64,000 nt of DNA from Legionella_C sp963803545 (GTDB lineage: Bacteria; Pseudomonadota; Gammaproteobacteria; Legionellales; Legionellaceae): NCBI GenBank assembly GCA_963803545.1, contig CAWDMX010000002.1:8105-72104 (forward strand), in the 5' to 3' direction. Position 1 is the first letter of the stretch; every line of letters begins with the position of its first letter. The translations under genes were made by a program, and so were the position numbers. Below, one piece after another: positions 27,668 through 37,583 of the stretch. Below the pieces are notes generated by a model, which was given only the letters and a program-made list of their open reading frames with translations, searched no databases and was not told the DNA's origin.

Positions 27668-28294
27668 ATGAATAATGAATTCAAACCAATCACTCTCATA
27701 GCAAGCGTCGGGTCCTGGCGCTTATTTTCCGCTCGAAAAGCGGATGCTCGATTTCGAGAGTATGAACAAAAAGTTTTCAGTCGCGATTCGTATACCTGCC
27801 AATTTTGTGGTTTTCAAGCGAAGTTATATCAGGAAATAGTTAATTTAGATGGAAATTACACCAACAATAAAGTTTCTAATTTGGCTACAAGTTGTTGTTT
27901 TTGCAATCAATGCTTTTTTTTGGAATCGGTTGGTGTTGGCGGTTTTGGTGGTGGCTCCTTAATTTTCTTGCCGGAGCTGTCTCAAAACGAGCTTAATAGC
28001 CTATGCCATGTTTTGTTTTGTGCTATTACTAACGACACGGGCTACAAAAATAGTGCTCAAGATATTTACCGAAATCTTAAAGCTCGCTCGCAAATAATTG
28101 AGGATAAATACGGAGAGGGTTCAAGTGACCCATCCATTTTTGGGCAACTTATAATTGACTCCGGTATCGCCTCTCAGGACTCGGCTACAATGATCTTGAA
28201 AAATTTAAAGCTTTTGCCTTCACGCGCTAAGTTTCGCAAACAAATTGAGCACTGGGCTGCTAGCGGTTTGAAAGAAATTGCCCTTACTAACTAA
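27668..28294 (+). CDS. icmJ: Dot/Icm coupling-complex protein IcmJ (DotN)
   Basis: 208 residues, soluble. Cysteine pairs CQFC (residues 39-42) and the cluster CCFCNQC (about 78-84) fit the zinc-binding, HNH-like fold of DotN, which binds the coupling protein DotL together with IcmS/IcmW. Both ends match the family (TLIASVGSWRLFSARKADARF at the start). Located between icmD and icmB as in other Dot/Icm loci. Confidence 0.93.
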   Translation: MNNEFKPITLIASVGSWRLFSARKADARFREYEQKVFSRDSYTCQFCGFQAKLYQEIVNLDGNYTNNKVSNLATSCCFCNQCFFLESVGVGGFGGGSLIFLPELSQNELNSLCHVLFCAITNDTGYKNSAQDIYRNLKARSQIIEDKYGEGSSDPSIFGQLIIDSGIASQDSATMILKNLKLLPSRAKFRKQIEHWAASGLKEIALTN

Positions 28295-28326
28295 TTTGCA
28301 TCACTATGATTAAATAGGAATACGTT

Positions 28327-31300
28327 ATGAGTTTTGCCGATTCGTTTTTTGAGGGCGTGGATACTTTTTTTGCCTGGTTAAGTACTTCCTTAAAACAAAC
28401 TATAGAATCTTATTGCGATCTTGAAACGGCTGATAGCTCAACTGTTTTAGTTAATCACGACGGTAGTTTACTGTCGATTTTTAAAGTTGAGGGTGTTACG
28501 GCTCTTGCAGGTCCGGATGAGTACGAGGCCTTAGTTGAGGGTTTAACCAATGCTTTTCAGGCGGCAATGAGTCGCCCAGGTCACGCTTTCCAAGTTCTCT
28601 TCAGTCATGACAAACAAAATATTAAAAAGCTTATAGAAAATATTTACGCACCCGCGCTCGCAACATCCAATCGCTTGGATTTGGATTTAGGCGATTTATT
28701 TCAAGAACGTGTTGATTACTTATCCTTGTATTGCGCGGATGAAAAATTATTTTTTGTGCTAATTACACGACCATTCAATTTACCATCGGAACAGATAAAA
28801 ACGGCTAACAAAGCCAAACTTAAAATGATCAAAGATAAAAAAGCTCCGCCATTTAAAAACACACAAACCATATATGCAGCGATTCCAGAGCTTCGTGATA
28901 CGCACGATGCCTACGTGCGCGCAATAGCAAACGATTTTAATTCTTTAAATATTTATGCTTCACTGCTTGAGGTGCATGACGCGTTGCATGCAATCCGAGT
29001 TACGGGCGACCCGGACTTTACGGCCGATGATTGGCGGGCGTCACTCCCAGGTGATAAAATAAATCCGCGTGAGGTAGATAATTTTGAGGGGGATGCCTCG
29101 GATTTGCTCTGGCCGCCACTCGCTAAGCAGATTATTCCACGGGATGCTGAAAACATCGATTTACGCACAATTAAAGTCGGCGACAAAATATACTCATCGG
29201 TATTTATCGACTTATTCCCCAAAGACATTCGCTCTTTTATGGCATTGTTTTCACGTATTTTACCATCGCATATTCCTTGGCGTATTTCTTTTCTTGTTGA
29301 AAGTGAAGGACTTTCTGCATTAAAAATGAAAGGTTTACTTGCTTCAACCCTTAGTTTTTCCTCAGCGCAAAATAGATTAATAAGTGATTCTATTAATTTA
29401 TTACGTTATTTAGAAATTAATACCGATGATACGATTGTTCGATTACGCGTTGCCGCAACGACATGGGCACGAGAAGGCGAACTGCCTCTACTACGACGCA
29501 GAAGTTCGGAGCTTGTCAAAGCTATTCAAGGTTGGGGCTCAACGGATGTTTCTGAAATTTGTGGAGACCCCTTCGCGGGCTTCATTTCAACAATGCTCGC
29601 GGCGACAATGAAAAGTGTCGCCGTTGCAACAATGGCTCCTTTATCACAGGTAGTGTCGATGCTTCCGATAACCCGTCCCGCCTCACCCTGGCCAAATGGC
29701 GCGTTACTATTACGGACGCCGGATGGGAAACCATGGCCTTTCCAGCCTGGGTCTTCAGAGCAAACAACCTGGATCGACTTGATTTATGCCCGGCCCGGCT
29801 CAGGTAAATCTGTTTTATCCAATGCGCAAAATTTAGCGCTATGTCTGTCCGCGGGTTTGAATCGGTTACCCCGAATATCTATCATTGATATTGGGCCATC
29901 CAGCAGCGGTCTTATTTCTTTGTTAAAAGAAGCTTTACCATCAGATAAGCGTCATTTAGTTGCCTATCATCGTTTGCGAATGACTCCAGATTACTCTATT
30001 AATCCCTTTGATACTCAATTAGGTTGCCGTTACCCAATGGCTTCAGAGCGAGCATTTTTAGTTAATTTCTTAACCTTGCTAACCACCCCCGTTGGCGCCT
30101 CTCGTACTTACGATGGTATGACGGATTTAGCGGGTATGGTGGTTGACGAGCTTTATAAAAGCATGGCCGATGAGTTTAATCCCACGCCGTACGCATCTGG
30201 TGTAGAAGAGTTTATCGATAGCATTTTAGAGGAAATTGGTTTTATACGCGATTCAAAATCGACGTGGTGGGAAATAACCGATGCGTTATTTTCAGCAGGA
30301 TTCAATCATGAAGCGCTTTTAGCACAACGCTATGCGATGCCCTTACTTGCTGACGCCGCCTCAATTTGCAGAACATCATCTATAGAGGATTTATACGAAA
30401 AAATTACTACTCCTACGGGAGAGTCATTGATCAACGCGTTTTCACGTATGATATCGGGTTCGGTGCGGGAATACCCTATTTTATCCAGAGTAACAAGCTT
30501 TGATATTGGCGATGCCCGGGTAGTTTCCCTAGATTTAGATGAGGTTGCTAAAAGTGGAGGAGAAGCCGCCGATAGACAAACTTCAGTGATGTATATGCTG
30601 GCTCGCTATGTATTAGCCCGGCATTATTACTTAACCGATGAAAGTATTGCCGCTGTCCCGGATCAATATAAAACCTATCATCGTGATCGTATCTCTGAGA
30701 TTAGGGAAGATCCTAAGCGAATCGTATACGATGAATTTCATCGAACTGCAAAATCTTCAGCGGTACGTGAGCAAGTTATCATTGATATGCGTGAAGGGCG
30801 TAAATGGAAGGTTCAAATTTCTTTATTATCCCAGTCTGTTGATGATTTTGACGATGTTATGGTTGAGTTCGGTACCTGTGTTTACATAATGGATGCAGGA
30901 CCTACTCAAGCCATTGAAAAAACCTGCAAAATTTTTGGTTTATCGGAAACTGCGAAAATTGCTTTGCGCACACGGGTTCATGGGCCTCGAGCTGGCGGAG
31001 CTACATTTTTAGCTCAATACGCGACCAAACATGGTTTACATGTTCAGCTTTTAACCTTGACTCTAGGGCCTATTGAGTTATGGGCATTTAGTACTACTGC
31101 CGAAGATACTTCGGTTCGGAATCAATTATATCGCCATTTAGGCCCAGCAGAAGCACGTCGTGTACTCGCGAGTTTATTTCCCAATGGAAGTGTATCTAAA
31201 GAAATAGAAGAGCGTTTAGCACATCTTAAAGCTAATGAAGGCGTGCTTGAGGAAGACGATAAAATGGGGGTTATAGATCAGCTGATAAACGAAATACTTG

Positions 31301-31353
31301 CCGCTTATTCGCTCGATCCGAATATAAAAAAATTACCTTCGGTGACTAAGTGA
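28327..31353 (+). CDS. icmB: Dot/Icm ATPase IcmB (DotO)
   Basis: 1008 residues, the VirB4-like cytoplasmic ATPase that energises the Dot/Icm machine and docks at its inner-membrane base with DotB. The Walker A is near residues 487-494 (RPGSGKS), and the acidic Walker B segment IVYDEFHRT is near 800-808. N-terminal and C-terminal portions match DotO in length. Last gene of block 1; the next gene, icmF, converges on it, with 70 bp between them and no clear terminator. Confidence 0.95.
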   Translation: MSFADSFFEGVDTFFAWLSTSLKQTIESYCDLETADSSTVLVNHDGSLLSIFKVEGVTALAGPDEYEALVEGLTNAFQAAMSRPGHAFQVLFSHDKQNIKKLIENIYAPALATSNRLDLDLGDLFQERVDYLSLYCADEKLFFVLITRPFNLPSEQIKTANKAKLKMIKDKKAPPFKNTQTIYAAIPELRDTHDAYVRAIANDFNSLNIYASLLEVHDALHAIRVTGDPDFTADDWRASLPGDKINPREVDNFEGDASDLLWPPLAKQIIPRDAENIDLRTIKVGDKIYSSVFIDLFPKDIRSFMALFSRILPSHIPWRISFLVESEGLSALKMKGLLASTLSFSSAQNRLISDSINLLRYLEINTDDTIVRLRVAATTWAREGELPLLRRRSSELVKAIQGWGSTDVSEICGDPFAGFISTMLAATMKSVAVATMAPLSQVVSMLPITRPASPWPNGALLLRTPDGKPWPFQPGSSEQTTWIDLIYARPGSGKSVLSNAQNLALCLSAGLNRLPRISIIDIGPSSSGLISLLKEALPSDKRHLVAYHRLRMTPDYSINPFDTQLGCRYPMASERAFLVNFLTLLTTPVGASRTYDGMTDLAGMVVDELYKSMADEFNPTPYASGVEEFIDSILEEIGFIRDSKSTWWEITDALFSAGFNHEALLAQRYAMPLLADAASICRTSSIEDLYEKITTPTGESLINAFSRMISGSVREYPILSRVTSFDIGDARVVSLDLDEVAKSGGEAADRQTSVMYMLARYVLARHYYLTDESIAAVPDQYKTYHRDRISEIREDPKRIVYDEFHRTAKSSAVREQVIIDMREGRKWKVQISLLSQSVDDFDDVMVEFGTCVYIMDAGPTQAIEKTCKIFGLSETAKIALRTRVHGPRAGGATFLAQYATKHGLHVQLLTLTLGPIELWAFSTTAEDTSVRNQLYRHLGPAEARRVLASLFPNGSVSKEIEERLAHLKANEGVLEEDDKMGVIDQLINEILAAYSLDPNIKKLPSVTK

Positions 31354-31423
31354 TTTTGTAGACGCAAGGATGTTTTTGTAAATTCTTCTATTGCCTTTAA
31401 AACGATTGCAGTACTCTTGTTGG

Positions 31424-34342
31424 TTAGCAAATTTCTTTATTTAAACTAAATCCAGCCAAAATTCCGGGACTGAAGGGGTTGATTTGGTTTTGTGTTTTCA
31501 ATAAATAGCGCCCAGAATTTCCATTAATTTCAAATAAAATTTGTAAGCTTGAACTGTCCTTATCATCAACCAAAACATTGACTTTTTGCAGCATTTTAAA
31601 AAAGGCCCAAACCCCTTGCTCTTGAAGTTCAAAATTCTTATTATCAATCGATTTTAAGTGCAATCGTGCGTTTGATTCTGGCCAGGTAAAGTTGGTTAAA
31701 GAGTCGCTTTCTTGAGTATCGCTTAATAGTTTGTTACCAAGAGTCAATTGAAATTTGGCAACGATGGGATCGAGGTTAATCTTTTGTAAGCTAAATTGAA
31801 TAGTACTCTTGTTTGAGGCCTTTTGAAAAAACATATTGCTTATCACATTAGCTCGTATAAGCTCGTTTAATGTCGTACTAGTAAAGGGTATCAAATAACC
31901 ATCCTGTGACTTGGATTCCCATTCCGGCTGGCTGGTGTTAAGAAAAGGTTTTAAGTAAGTTTCGACAAAACTATTTAAGGTTCCTTTGGGAGAAAAAAAA
32001 CTGTTAAAACTATTCAAGCTTACTTCTTCTTGTTGATAAGGATCAAAAGGATAGCGCTCTGCTATCTTATTTTGATAGTCTTTGAAAATATTTTCCTGCC
32101 ATAATTTATTAATATGATGCTTCGTTTCGTTAATTAATATAAACCAGGTATCATCGGCAATCTGTTTTGCCCAGCGGCTAACCGGAGATGGAAGTTGTTT
32201 GGTTTTGGTGTATAAAATAGTTAGCGGATCAGCGGTGCTGGCCTTTTCAAATCGAGATTTAGTGAAATTGAAAACAGTCGTATGATCATCGTTTATCAGC
32301 GATAATGTTGCAACAAATCTTTCTAGTTCTAATATATTTTGCGCAAGCTCTACCGCGGTAGAATTAGCTAACAAACTCAACTGACTAAATTTACTAGCAA
32401 TTTGTTCATTAAATAATGACGCCATCGGACTACCGTCAGGGCTTGTATTGTCTTGAATAAAGCCAATAAGCTGTTTTATGGTATTGTTTTGGTGCAATAC
32501 GAGCATAAGCTGTTGTGCTTGCTGCAACGTTTGATAGTGTTGAGGCTGCGTTTGATGAATAAAATTGTTCCACCATTGTACGTATTCGTAGGCATAGGCT
32601 GCCTGAAGTTTTTCCTGTAAATTAGATAAATCTTGCCGCTCTAAAACCCAGTTTTCCTGTTGCAGCTGGGACGCTATGGCCGGTATAGCGGTGCTTGTTT
32701 TTTGAAAACCTGCTTTGGTAAAATAGAAAGGTACCTCACGATTGATTAAATCAAATCCTGCAAAACGTAGTATTTTTTTTCCTTTGGGAAAATGATTTTT
32801 CGCCAGTGAATAAAATAAATAGGTTGTCGGTAGGGCATTGAGATAATTACGAACATCGACCACTAAACGCTGATTGATAGCAATCGGTTGGAAAGGTTGC
32901 TTTAATGCACGTTGCAATACCAATAAAGGTTTATCATCCAAGTTATGAGGATTTTTGCGGCGATTTGATTTTTTATACCATTGTGTAATTTCCTTCTCGT
33001 TGAAATGATCGCCATTATTGAGCATCAAATAAATTTTTAATGCGTGATAACGCGCTTCTGGTTTTTCAGCAGCTGAGGCGAGTGTCTCTTCTACTTGTGC
33101 AATAAGTTGTGGTAAAAAATTGTTTTTCAGTTGAGCTTGGATATTCCGGTGCAAATTATTTTTCAACAACGCAATCTCAGGTGTTGAGAATAAGGTTTTT
33201 GGAATGGCATTTAGTTTATTTTCAGCTAACGATAAATGATAAAAAGCAGAGTTATTTTCGGTTTTGCTAATTAATGATTCATAGGTTAACAATTCTTTAC
33301 TAGCTTCATCCAGTAAATTAGCCGTAGTAAGGTATTGGTAACCAAAAAATCCGACTATTAAGAGTACAAAAAAACCCGCAACTAATGAAAGCTTGGTATG
33401 TTGATCCTGGACCTTAATGGTACGCGCTAGAGCCAACGTTTGCTGCTGAAAGGAGCAAAATGCGGTATTTATGAAAAAAGCTCGGTAATTATTAGATTGT
33501 GGAAAAGTATCTTGAACCGTTAGAGCGTACTCGGATTGGATTTTTTTATTAAGTCTATCAATGCTAACTCCCCCTTGTTGCGCGCTTGAAAAATAAAGCG
33601 CATTGATGCGAAACAGGTTGCTGGGAATATTTTGAATAAGCGCTTGAATGGGCACACGTAAGCTTGCTAACTGTAACGGAAACTCCCTAATTAATGTGCG
33701 CTTACTGCTCGAGCGAGCAGGGTGTATTTTTGATATGATTTGTTGCCCAAGCACTTCAATCATCCATTCAAATTTCTGCTTATAGCTGGCTAAAAATTTG
33801 TTACGCTCTGTCGAAAAATCGACTGAAAATCCTAGAAGCTGCTGTGCTTCGTGTTCAGTCTGAAAAAAATCACTAAAGCCTGCTAGGCTGTCTAGTTTAG
33901 TAAGTAACACCGCAGTTTTTAAGGGATAATGCAACGCTTGGCCAACTTTATTAAGTAAGTAAACTTGCTCTTTACACTTTTCGAGTAAGCGAGCTGCATC
34001 AATGTTCATAAACGTACTCGAGTCAACGCACAGTATGAGCCCGGATATCGCTACATTTTTATGGCAATGATTAACTTTCTTAAAAAAAATAGATAAGGTT
34101 GGATAATAATCAAGCCAGGACTCGTTAATACATAAAAAGATCCCTTTATCATTGTAATAAAATTCAAGCTCTTTAGTTTGCTCAACCGCAATAAACTGCA
34201 AGTTTGCTTGTTGTAAAGCCGTACTTTTTCCTTCCTTGGATTTACCTATTACTAAGGTAAAAGCAATGGGGGTTTTATGAGCTTCAAGCTCGGCAGCAAC
34301 TTTTTTAATAAGCTCACAGACTTCGCGAATAGTGTTATCCAT
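31424..34342 (-). CDS. icmF: Dot/Icm accessory protein IcmF
   Basis: 972 residues, very close to the known length of Legionella IcmF. An N-terminal GTPase-like domain with GKSKEGKS at residues 33-40, one strong membrane helix at about 317-338, then a long periplasmic region. IcmF and DotU/IcmH together stabilise the Dot/Icm complex at the membrane; both are related to the type VI proteins TssM and TssL. The gene overlaps the end of icmH by 8 nt. Confidence 0.92.
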   Translation of the reverse strand: MDNTIREVCELIKKVAAELEAHKTPIAFTLVIGKSKEGKSTALQQANLQFIAVEQTKELEFYYNDKGIFLCINESWLDYYPTLSIFFKKVNHCHKNVAISGLILCVDSSTFMNIDAARLLEKCKEQVYLLNKVGQALHYPLKTAVLLTKLDSLAGFSDFFQTEHEAQQLLGFSVDFSTERNKFLASYKQKFEWMIEVLGQQIISKIHPARSSSKRTLIREFPLQLASLRVPIQALIQNIPSNLFRINALYFSSAQQGGVSIDRLNKKIQSEYALTVQDTFPQSNNYRAFFINTAFCSFQQQTLALARTIKVQDQHTKLSLVAGFFVLLIVGFFGYQYLTTANLLDEASKELLTYESLISKTENNSAFYHLSLAENKLNAIPKTLFSTPEIALLKNNLHRNIQAQLKNNFLPQLIAQVEETLASAAEKPEARYHALKIYLMLNNGDHFNEKEITQWYKKSNRRKNPHNLDDKPLLVLQRALKQPFQPIAINQRLVVDVRNYLNALPTTYLFYSLAKNHFPKGKKILRFAGFDLINREVPFYFTKAGFQKTSTAIPAIASQLQQENWVLERQDLSNLQEKLQAAYAYEYVQWWNNFIHQTQPQHYQTLQQAQQLMLVLHQNNTIKQLIGFIQDNTSPDGSPMASLFNEQIASKFSQLSLLANSTAVELAQNILELERFVATLSLINDDHTTVFNFTKSRFEKASTADPLTILYTKTKQLPSPVSRWAKQIADDTWFILINETKHHINKLWQENIFKDYQNKIAERYPFDPYQQEEVSLNSFNSFFSPKGTLNSFVETYLKPFLNTSQPEWESKSQDGYLIPFTSTTLNELIRANVISNMFFQKASNKSTIQFSLQKINLDPIVAKFQLTLGNKLLSDTQESDSLTNFTWPESNARLHLKSIDNKNFELQEQGVWAFFKMLQKVNVLVDDKDSSSLQILFEINGNSGRYLLKTQNQINPFSPGILAGFSLNKEIC

Positions 34343-35126
34343 TGGATTCCATTTTTTTAGTTACTAGGTGATCCAGCTGAACAAAATCAGCCTTTGCCGC
34401 CAATCGGTTGCAACTCACCCAGTAGGCTGCAGTAATAAGCAGAATGGACAAGGTCGTAATAATCACAAAAGGTGGCTTTTTAACTACGGTTGCGGTATTT
34501 TTTAACGGCCATTTGAAAAGCTCAGGTGTTTTGTTGGCGCGATACTTTTTAATCAGTTGGAAAATTTCTTCTATTAAATTATCCAAATTATGCCGACCAT
34601 CGGGTTTATTGTGCTCAATACCCTCGAACCCCGCGATTAAACAGTAGTAACTTAATTCGAGTAAATCCAGATATTGATGGGGGTGTTCTTTAATATAATT
34701 GATGATATCAAAAAAATGTTGTTCGGGTCCCAGCTCATCTACGGATAAGGGGGTAAATGCTTGAAACTCAGCGGGTTGATTGTAGATGCGTAGATAACTT
34801 TTTCCTAATAATTCATCAATTGTTGCACACACGAGATAATTCGCTAAAGCAGTGGTTTCCGTACCAACCTGATTATTATTGAGCAGACTGTGGAAAGATT
34901 GCAGTTCGTGTTGAATATTTTCCCGTATATTGGTAATTGGAGGCAACGTAGGGCTTACACATAAGCGCTCAACTAATGATAATAATGGTCCTGCAGCAGC
35001 AACCAAGGGATTGGTTGTAAATGGAGCTATGAAGAGTTTAGAACGAAAATATCCTTGCGGCATACACCTATTAGTAGATAAAGCCAATCTTTTAACCAGA
35101 GAGGCAGACACAATCTCATTTGTCAT
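34335..35126 (-). CDS. icmH: Dot/Icm accessory protein IcmH (DotU)
   Basis: 263 residues: a soluble helical domain followed by one C-terminal membrane helix (about residues 217-238), the topology of DotU/TssL. Typical segments are NPLVAAAGPLLSLVERL and a later YYCLIAGFEG. Start at ATG 35126, preceded by GGAGG; an upstream TTG in frame lacks a site. It is the first gene of the minus-strand icmH-icmF pair. Confidence 0.92.
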   Translation of the reverse strand: MTNEIVSASLVKRLALSTNRCMPQGYFRSKLFIAPFTTNPLVAAAGPLLSLVERLCVSPTLPPITNIRENIQHELQSFHSLLNNNQVGTETTALANYLVCATIDELLGKSYLRIYNQPAEFQAFTPLSVDELGPEQHFFDIINYIKEHPHQYLDLLELSYYCLIAGFEGIEHNKPDGRHNLDNLIEEIFQLIKKYRANKTPELFKWPLKNTATVVKKPPFVIITTLSILLITAAYWVSCNRLAAKADFVQLDHLVTKKMESNG

Positions 35127-35570
35127 GACGTCCTCCAATTAAACGTAATAATTTCTTTTATCCATTAATACCCGAACGTTTAGCTTTGTCGGTGAAAGTT
35201 CTGTAAAAATAGGGTAGTTACTGAGCTAGCGTACCGTGTATTTTTCTCGACAAATGATGATACGTTACCTGAAATATTTTGTCGATAAAATATATAGAGT
35301 CCATTGTAAAATTTCTTCAACGAACAAACCAGAATTTTAAAACGAACCGGCAGTTGTAAGGAGACGTTTTGTATCGCTACTGGTTGGGAAAAATGACTTA
35401 CCATAAAGGCTTAGGATCTAGGTGATACTGTTTTACCGTAGGGTCTGTGTTATTATGGCCAATTGTTAACAATCGGATTAATTGATTCATGACAGCCGTT
35501 TAATTTTTCTTCATAAATTAGGTTTGCGTGCGATTAACACTTTATTACAATTTTTATTTTGGAGATATTT
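35127..35570. other. Divergent intergenic region between icmH and ahpC
   Basis: 444 bases. Besides promoter candidates it holds a perfect 12-bp palindrome ATTGTTAACAAT (35462-35473). A 74-codon minus-strand frame (35180-35404) has no ribosome binding site and no recognisable domain; I leave it out. The region is unusually long for this compact genome stretch. Confidence 0.5.
35524..35551 (+). promoter_or_regulatory. Candidate ahpC promoter TTGCGT-16-TACAAT
   Basis: -35 TTGCGT at 35524-35529, 16-nt spacer, -10 TACAAT at 35546-35551; the predicted start is about a dozen bases ahead of the ATG, with GGAG at 35561-35564. A moderate match. No OxyR-type repeat was recognised. Confidence 0.35.
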
Positions 35571-36110
35571 ATGGTTAAAGTTGGCAGTGATTTCCCCCAG
35601 TTTAATTTGAAAGCAGCCGTTAGTAACGATATGAGCGATGCTTTTAAAATGATTTCAAATAATTCTTATGAAAAAAAATGGTTAGTAGTATTTTTTTGGC
35701 CAAAAGACTTCACGTTTGTCTGCCCTACAGAGATTAAAGCATTTGGCGATTTAGAGTCGGATTTTCGAGATCGTGATGCCCAACTTTTAGGCGTTAGTAT
35801 CGACAGTGAGTTTGTGCATTTAGCGTGGCGTAATAGTCATAAAGATTTGCATGATTTACCCTTTCCAATGCTTGCTGATGTTAAAAGAGAGCTGTCCCAG
35901 CGATTAGGTATTTTAGACGAGCAAGAAGGCGTATCTCAGCGCGCAACGTTTATAGTCGACCCCGATGGAATTACGCGGTTTATTATGGTTACGGATATGA
36001 GTGTTGGTCGTAACCCTCACGAAGTTTTACGCGTATTAGACGCCTTACAAACCGATGAATTATGCCCTTGTAATTGGAAAAAAGGTGACGAAACAATTAA
36101 CCTCGATTAA
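35571..36110 (+). CDS. ahpC: Peroxiredoxin of the AhpC family
   Basis: 179 residues. Peroxidatic Cys at about residue 51 in the motif DFTFVCPTEI; two further Cys near the C-terminus (C165, C167 in LCPCNWKKG) are the expected resolving pair of AhpD-dependent AhpC. Reduces hydroperoxides, with electrons from AhpD. I start at ATG 35571, which has GGAG upstream, not at the TTG 12 nt before. It forms an operon with the next gene, 11 nt away. Likely involved in withstanding host or respiratory oxidants (inference). Confidence 0.93.
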   Translation: MVKVGSDFPQFNLKAAVSNDMSDAFKMISNNSYEKKWLVVFFWPKDFTFVCPTEIKAFGDLESDFRDRDAQLLGVSIDSEFVHLAWRNSHKDLHDLPFPMLADVKRELSQRLGILDEQEGVSQRATFIVDPDGITRFIMVTDMSVGRNPHEVLRVLDALQTDELCPCNWKKGDETINLD

Positions 36111-36121
36111 GAAGGAATGCC

Positions 36122-36640
36122 ATGCTAGAAGCTATTAAAGACAAATTACCCGATTTTGCAAAAGATGTACGCATAAACTTTATGAAAGTTTTAGACGTCA
36201 GCCAAAACGATGGACTTTCGGAAGACCAAATTTTAGGCTCAGCCTTGGCTGTTGCCTACCATTTAGGAAATGAGTTTTTAGTTGCAGAATTACGTTCTAT
36301 TCCGGTTGGTGAGTCCGTTAACAGCGCCGCGAAATTAGCGGCGAGTTTGATGGCAATGACAAATATCTATTACCGCTTTGTTCATCTTAGTGAGCAAACG
36401 GAATTGAGTCATGTACCGGCGGGGTTGCGTATGCAAGGAATGATGAATCCTGGTGTGGATAAAGCAACTTTTGAAACTATGTCAATGGCGGTTTCAATTG
36501 TTAATGGTTGTGGAGCGTGCATTTCAGCACACGCGCAACAACTCAAACAACAGGGCATCACAGCCAATGCTTTAGCGCGTATTGGGCGTATTGCTGCTGT
36601 TTTGCACGCAGTGCACATATGTTTGAATATGCCTGACTAG
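36122..36640 (+). CDS. ahpD: Alkylhydroperoxidase AhpD (reductase partner of AhpC)
   Basis: 172 residues, all-helical. The redox motif C130-G-A-C133 with H137 (NGCGACISAH) is the signature of AhpD, which passes electrons from dihydrolipoamide-type donors to AhpC. Full length; its gene is paired with ahpC as in other bacteria that lack AhpF. A perfect hairpin follows the stop codon. Confidence 0.93.
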   Translation: MLEAIKDKLPDFAKDVRINFMKVLDVSQNDGLSEDQILGSALAVAYHLGNEFLVAELRSIPVGESVNSAAKLAASLMAMTNIYYRFVHLSEQTELSHVPAGLRMQGMMNPGVDKATFETMSMAVSIVNGCGACISAHAQQLKQQGITANALARIGRIAAVLHAVHICLNMPD

Positions 36641-36641
36641 C

Positions 36642-36677
36642 AGTAATGCTCCGAGACATCCATTTCGGAGCATTACT
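36642..36677. terminator. Hairpin terminator between ahpD and sodC
   Basis: A perfect 13-bp stem (AGTAATGCTCCGA, 36642-36654, with TCGGAGCATTACT, 36665-36677) and a 10-nt loop between convergent stop codons. T-runs on both sides are weak, so termination efficiency is uncertain, but the position suggests a shared bidirectional terminator. Confidence 0.65.
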
Positions 36678-36680
36678 ACT

Positions 36681-37163
36681 TTATTTGATAACGCCACACC
36701 CTAATCGCGCACCACCACCACCTAAGGGTGGCTGATCCGAATAAGTATCTCCTCCAGAATGAATCATTAATGCTAATCCTTTAAGATCGCTCGTTTTCAG
36801 CCGCGGAGCAAGAATAGGTGTGCTTGCAGTACCATTTTTAGTCACGGCTAAAACTGGAAGATCACCCAAATGTCCTTGAGCGTATGGACCTTGGTGTGAT
36901 TTAGTCTTTTCGGGGTCGTAATGCCCGCCTGCGGCCATTCCAGCGCCTGCGCAATCGGGTTTTTCATGCAGATGAAATCCATGATTACCTTGGGGTAATT
37001 TTGTTAAGTTTGGGATAATTAATAACCCGTTAGGGCTGTCACTAAAAATTACGGTTCCTAAAATAGTTTTTTCATTGTCCGTAACGTATAAAGTTGTAGA
37101 TAGGTCAGCGGCGTGTGCAAAATTTGCAGACATTAAAAAGGCCAAACCGAGCAATTTTTTCAC
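36681..37163 (-). CDS. sodC: Periplasmic Cu/Zn superoxide dismutase
   Basis: 160 residues with a signal peptide ending about AHA (residue 18). Metal ligands are visible in GFHLHEKPDC, GGHYDPEKTKSH, and GHLGDLP; the C-terminal GGGGARLGCGVI carries the conserved active-site Arg and the disulfide Cys. It converts superoxide in the periplasm. The metal-binding and disulfide residues appear complete. With ahpCD it forms an oxidative-stress group between the two Dot/Icm blocks. Confidence 0.95.
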   Translation of the reverse strand: MKKLLGLAFLMSANFAHAADLSTTLYVTDNEKTILGTVIFSDSPNGLLIIPNLTKLPQGNHGFHLHEKPDCAGAGMAAGGHYDPEKTKSHQGPYAQGHLGDLPVLAVTKNGTASTPILAPRLKTSDLKGLALMIHSGGDTYSDQPPLGGGGARLGCGVIK

Positions 37164-37583
37164 GAAGACTCCTTGTGTTGTAAAGTAACAGGTAGACTAC
37201 CATAAAAACTGTAAGATCCAGTGCAAAGAAACCGTAAATAGGCAAATTAACTCTTGTTTTATATTAAAACATTTAGTTTAATTTAAATTAGTATGATATA
37301 ATTTTGCAAATTTTATTCGTTGATGAATAAAGTTTCACCTTCTTACGGTGTTTTTATAAAAAAAGTAAGTTCGTTTATATCTATTCCCTAAAATATTAAT
37401 GTACGTCAAAGTGTGTGATGTACAGTGTAAGCAGTAGAATGCATGCCCGCATTATTAATATTAATACCGAATGGATATATTTATTAGTAAAAAAGGCGTG
37501 CGTAGTTTTTTCATTTGTTGATTAATAGTGCGCAATTTTTACATTACTCAGCCCTTTTGGGCTTAGCTTTAATTGGAAAATTT
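37164..37583. other. Long intergenic region / probable deaD leader
   Basis: 420 bases between sodC (minus) and deaD (plus). Contains an extended -10 promoter at 37294-37302 and then about 275 nt of AT-rich, hairpin-containing sequence, including AGCCC-TTTT-GGGCT near 37551. No protein gene is supported. A long structured leader is typical of cold-shock-regulated deaD/csdA genes. Confidence 0.5.
37294..37302 (+). promoter_or_regulatory. Extended -10 promoter TGATATAAT, candidate for deaD
   Basis: A perfect extended -10 (TG-A-TATAAT) in an AT-rich context; no strong -35 is needed for this class. Predicted start near 37309, giving a leader of about 275 nt before the deaD ATG. Confidence 0.45.

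Noticed and set aside
35180..35404. 74-codon minus-strand frame upstream of icmH
   Set aside because: No ribosome binding site, no recognised domain, unusual composition. A decayed gene cannot be excluded, but nothing supports a functional one.
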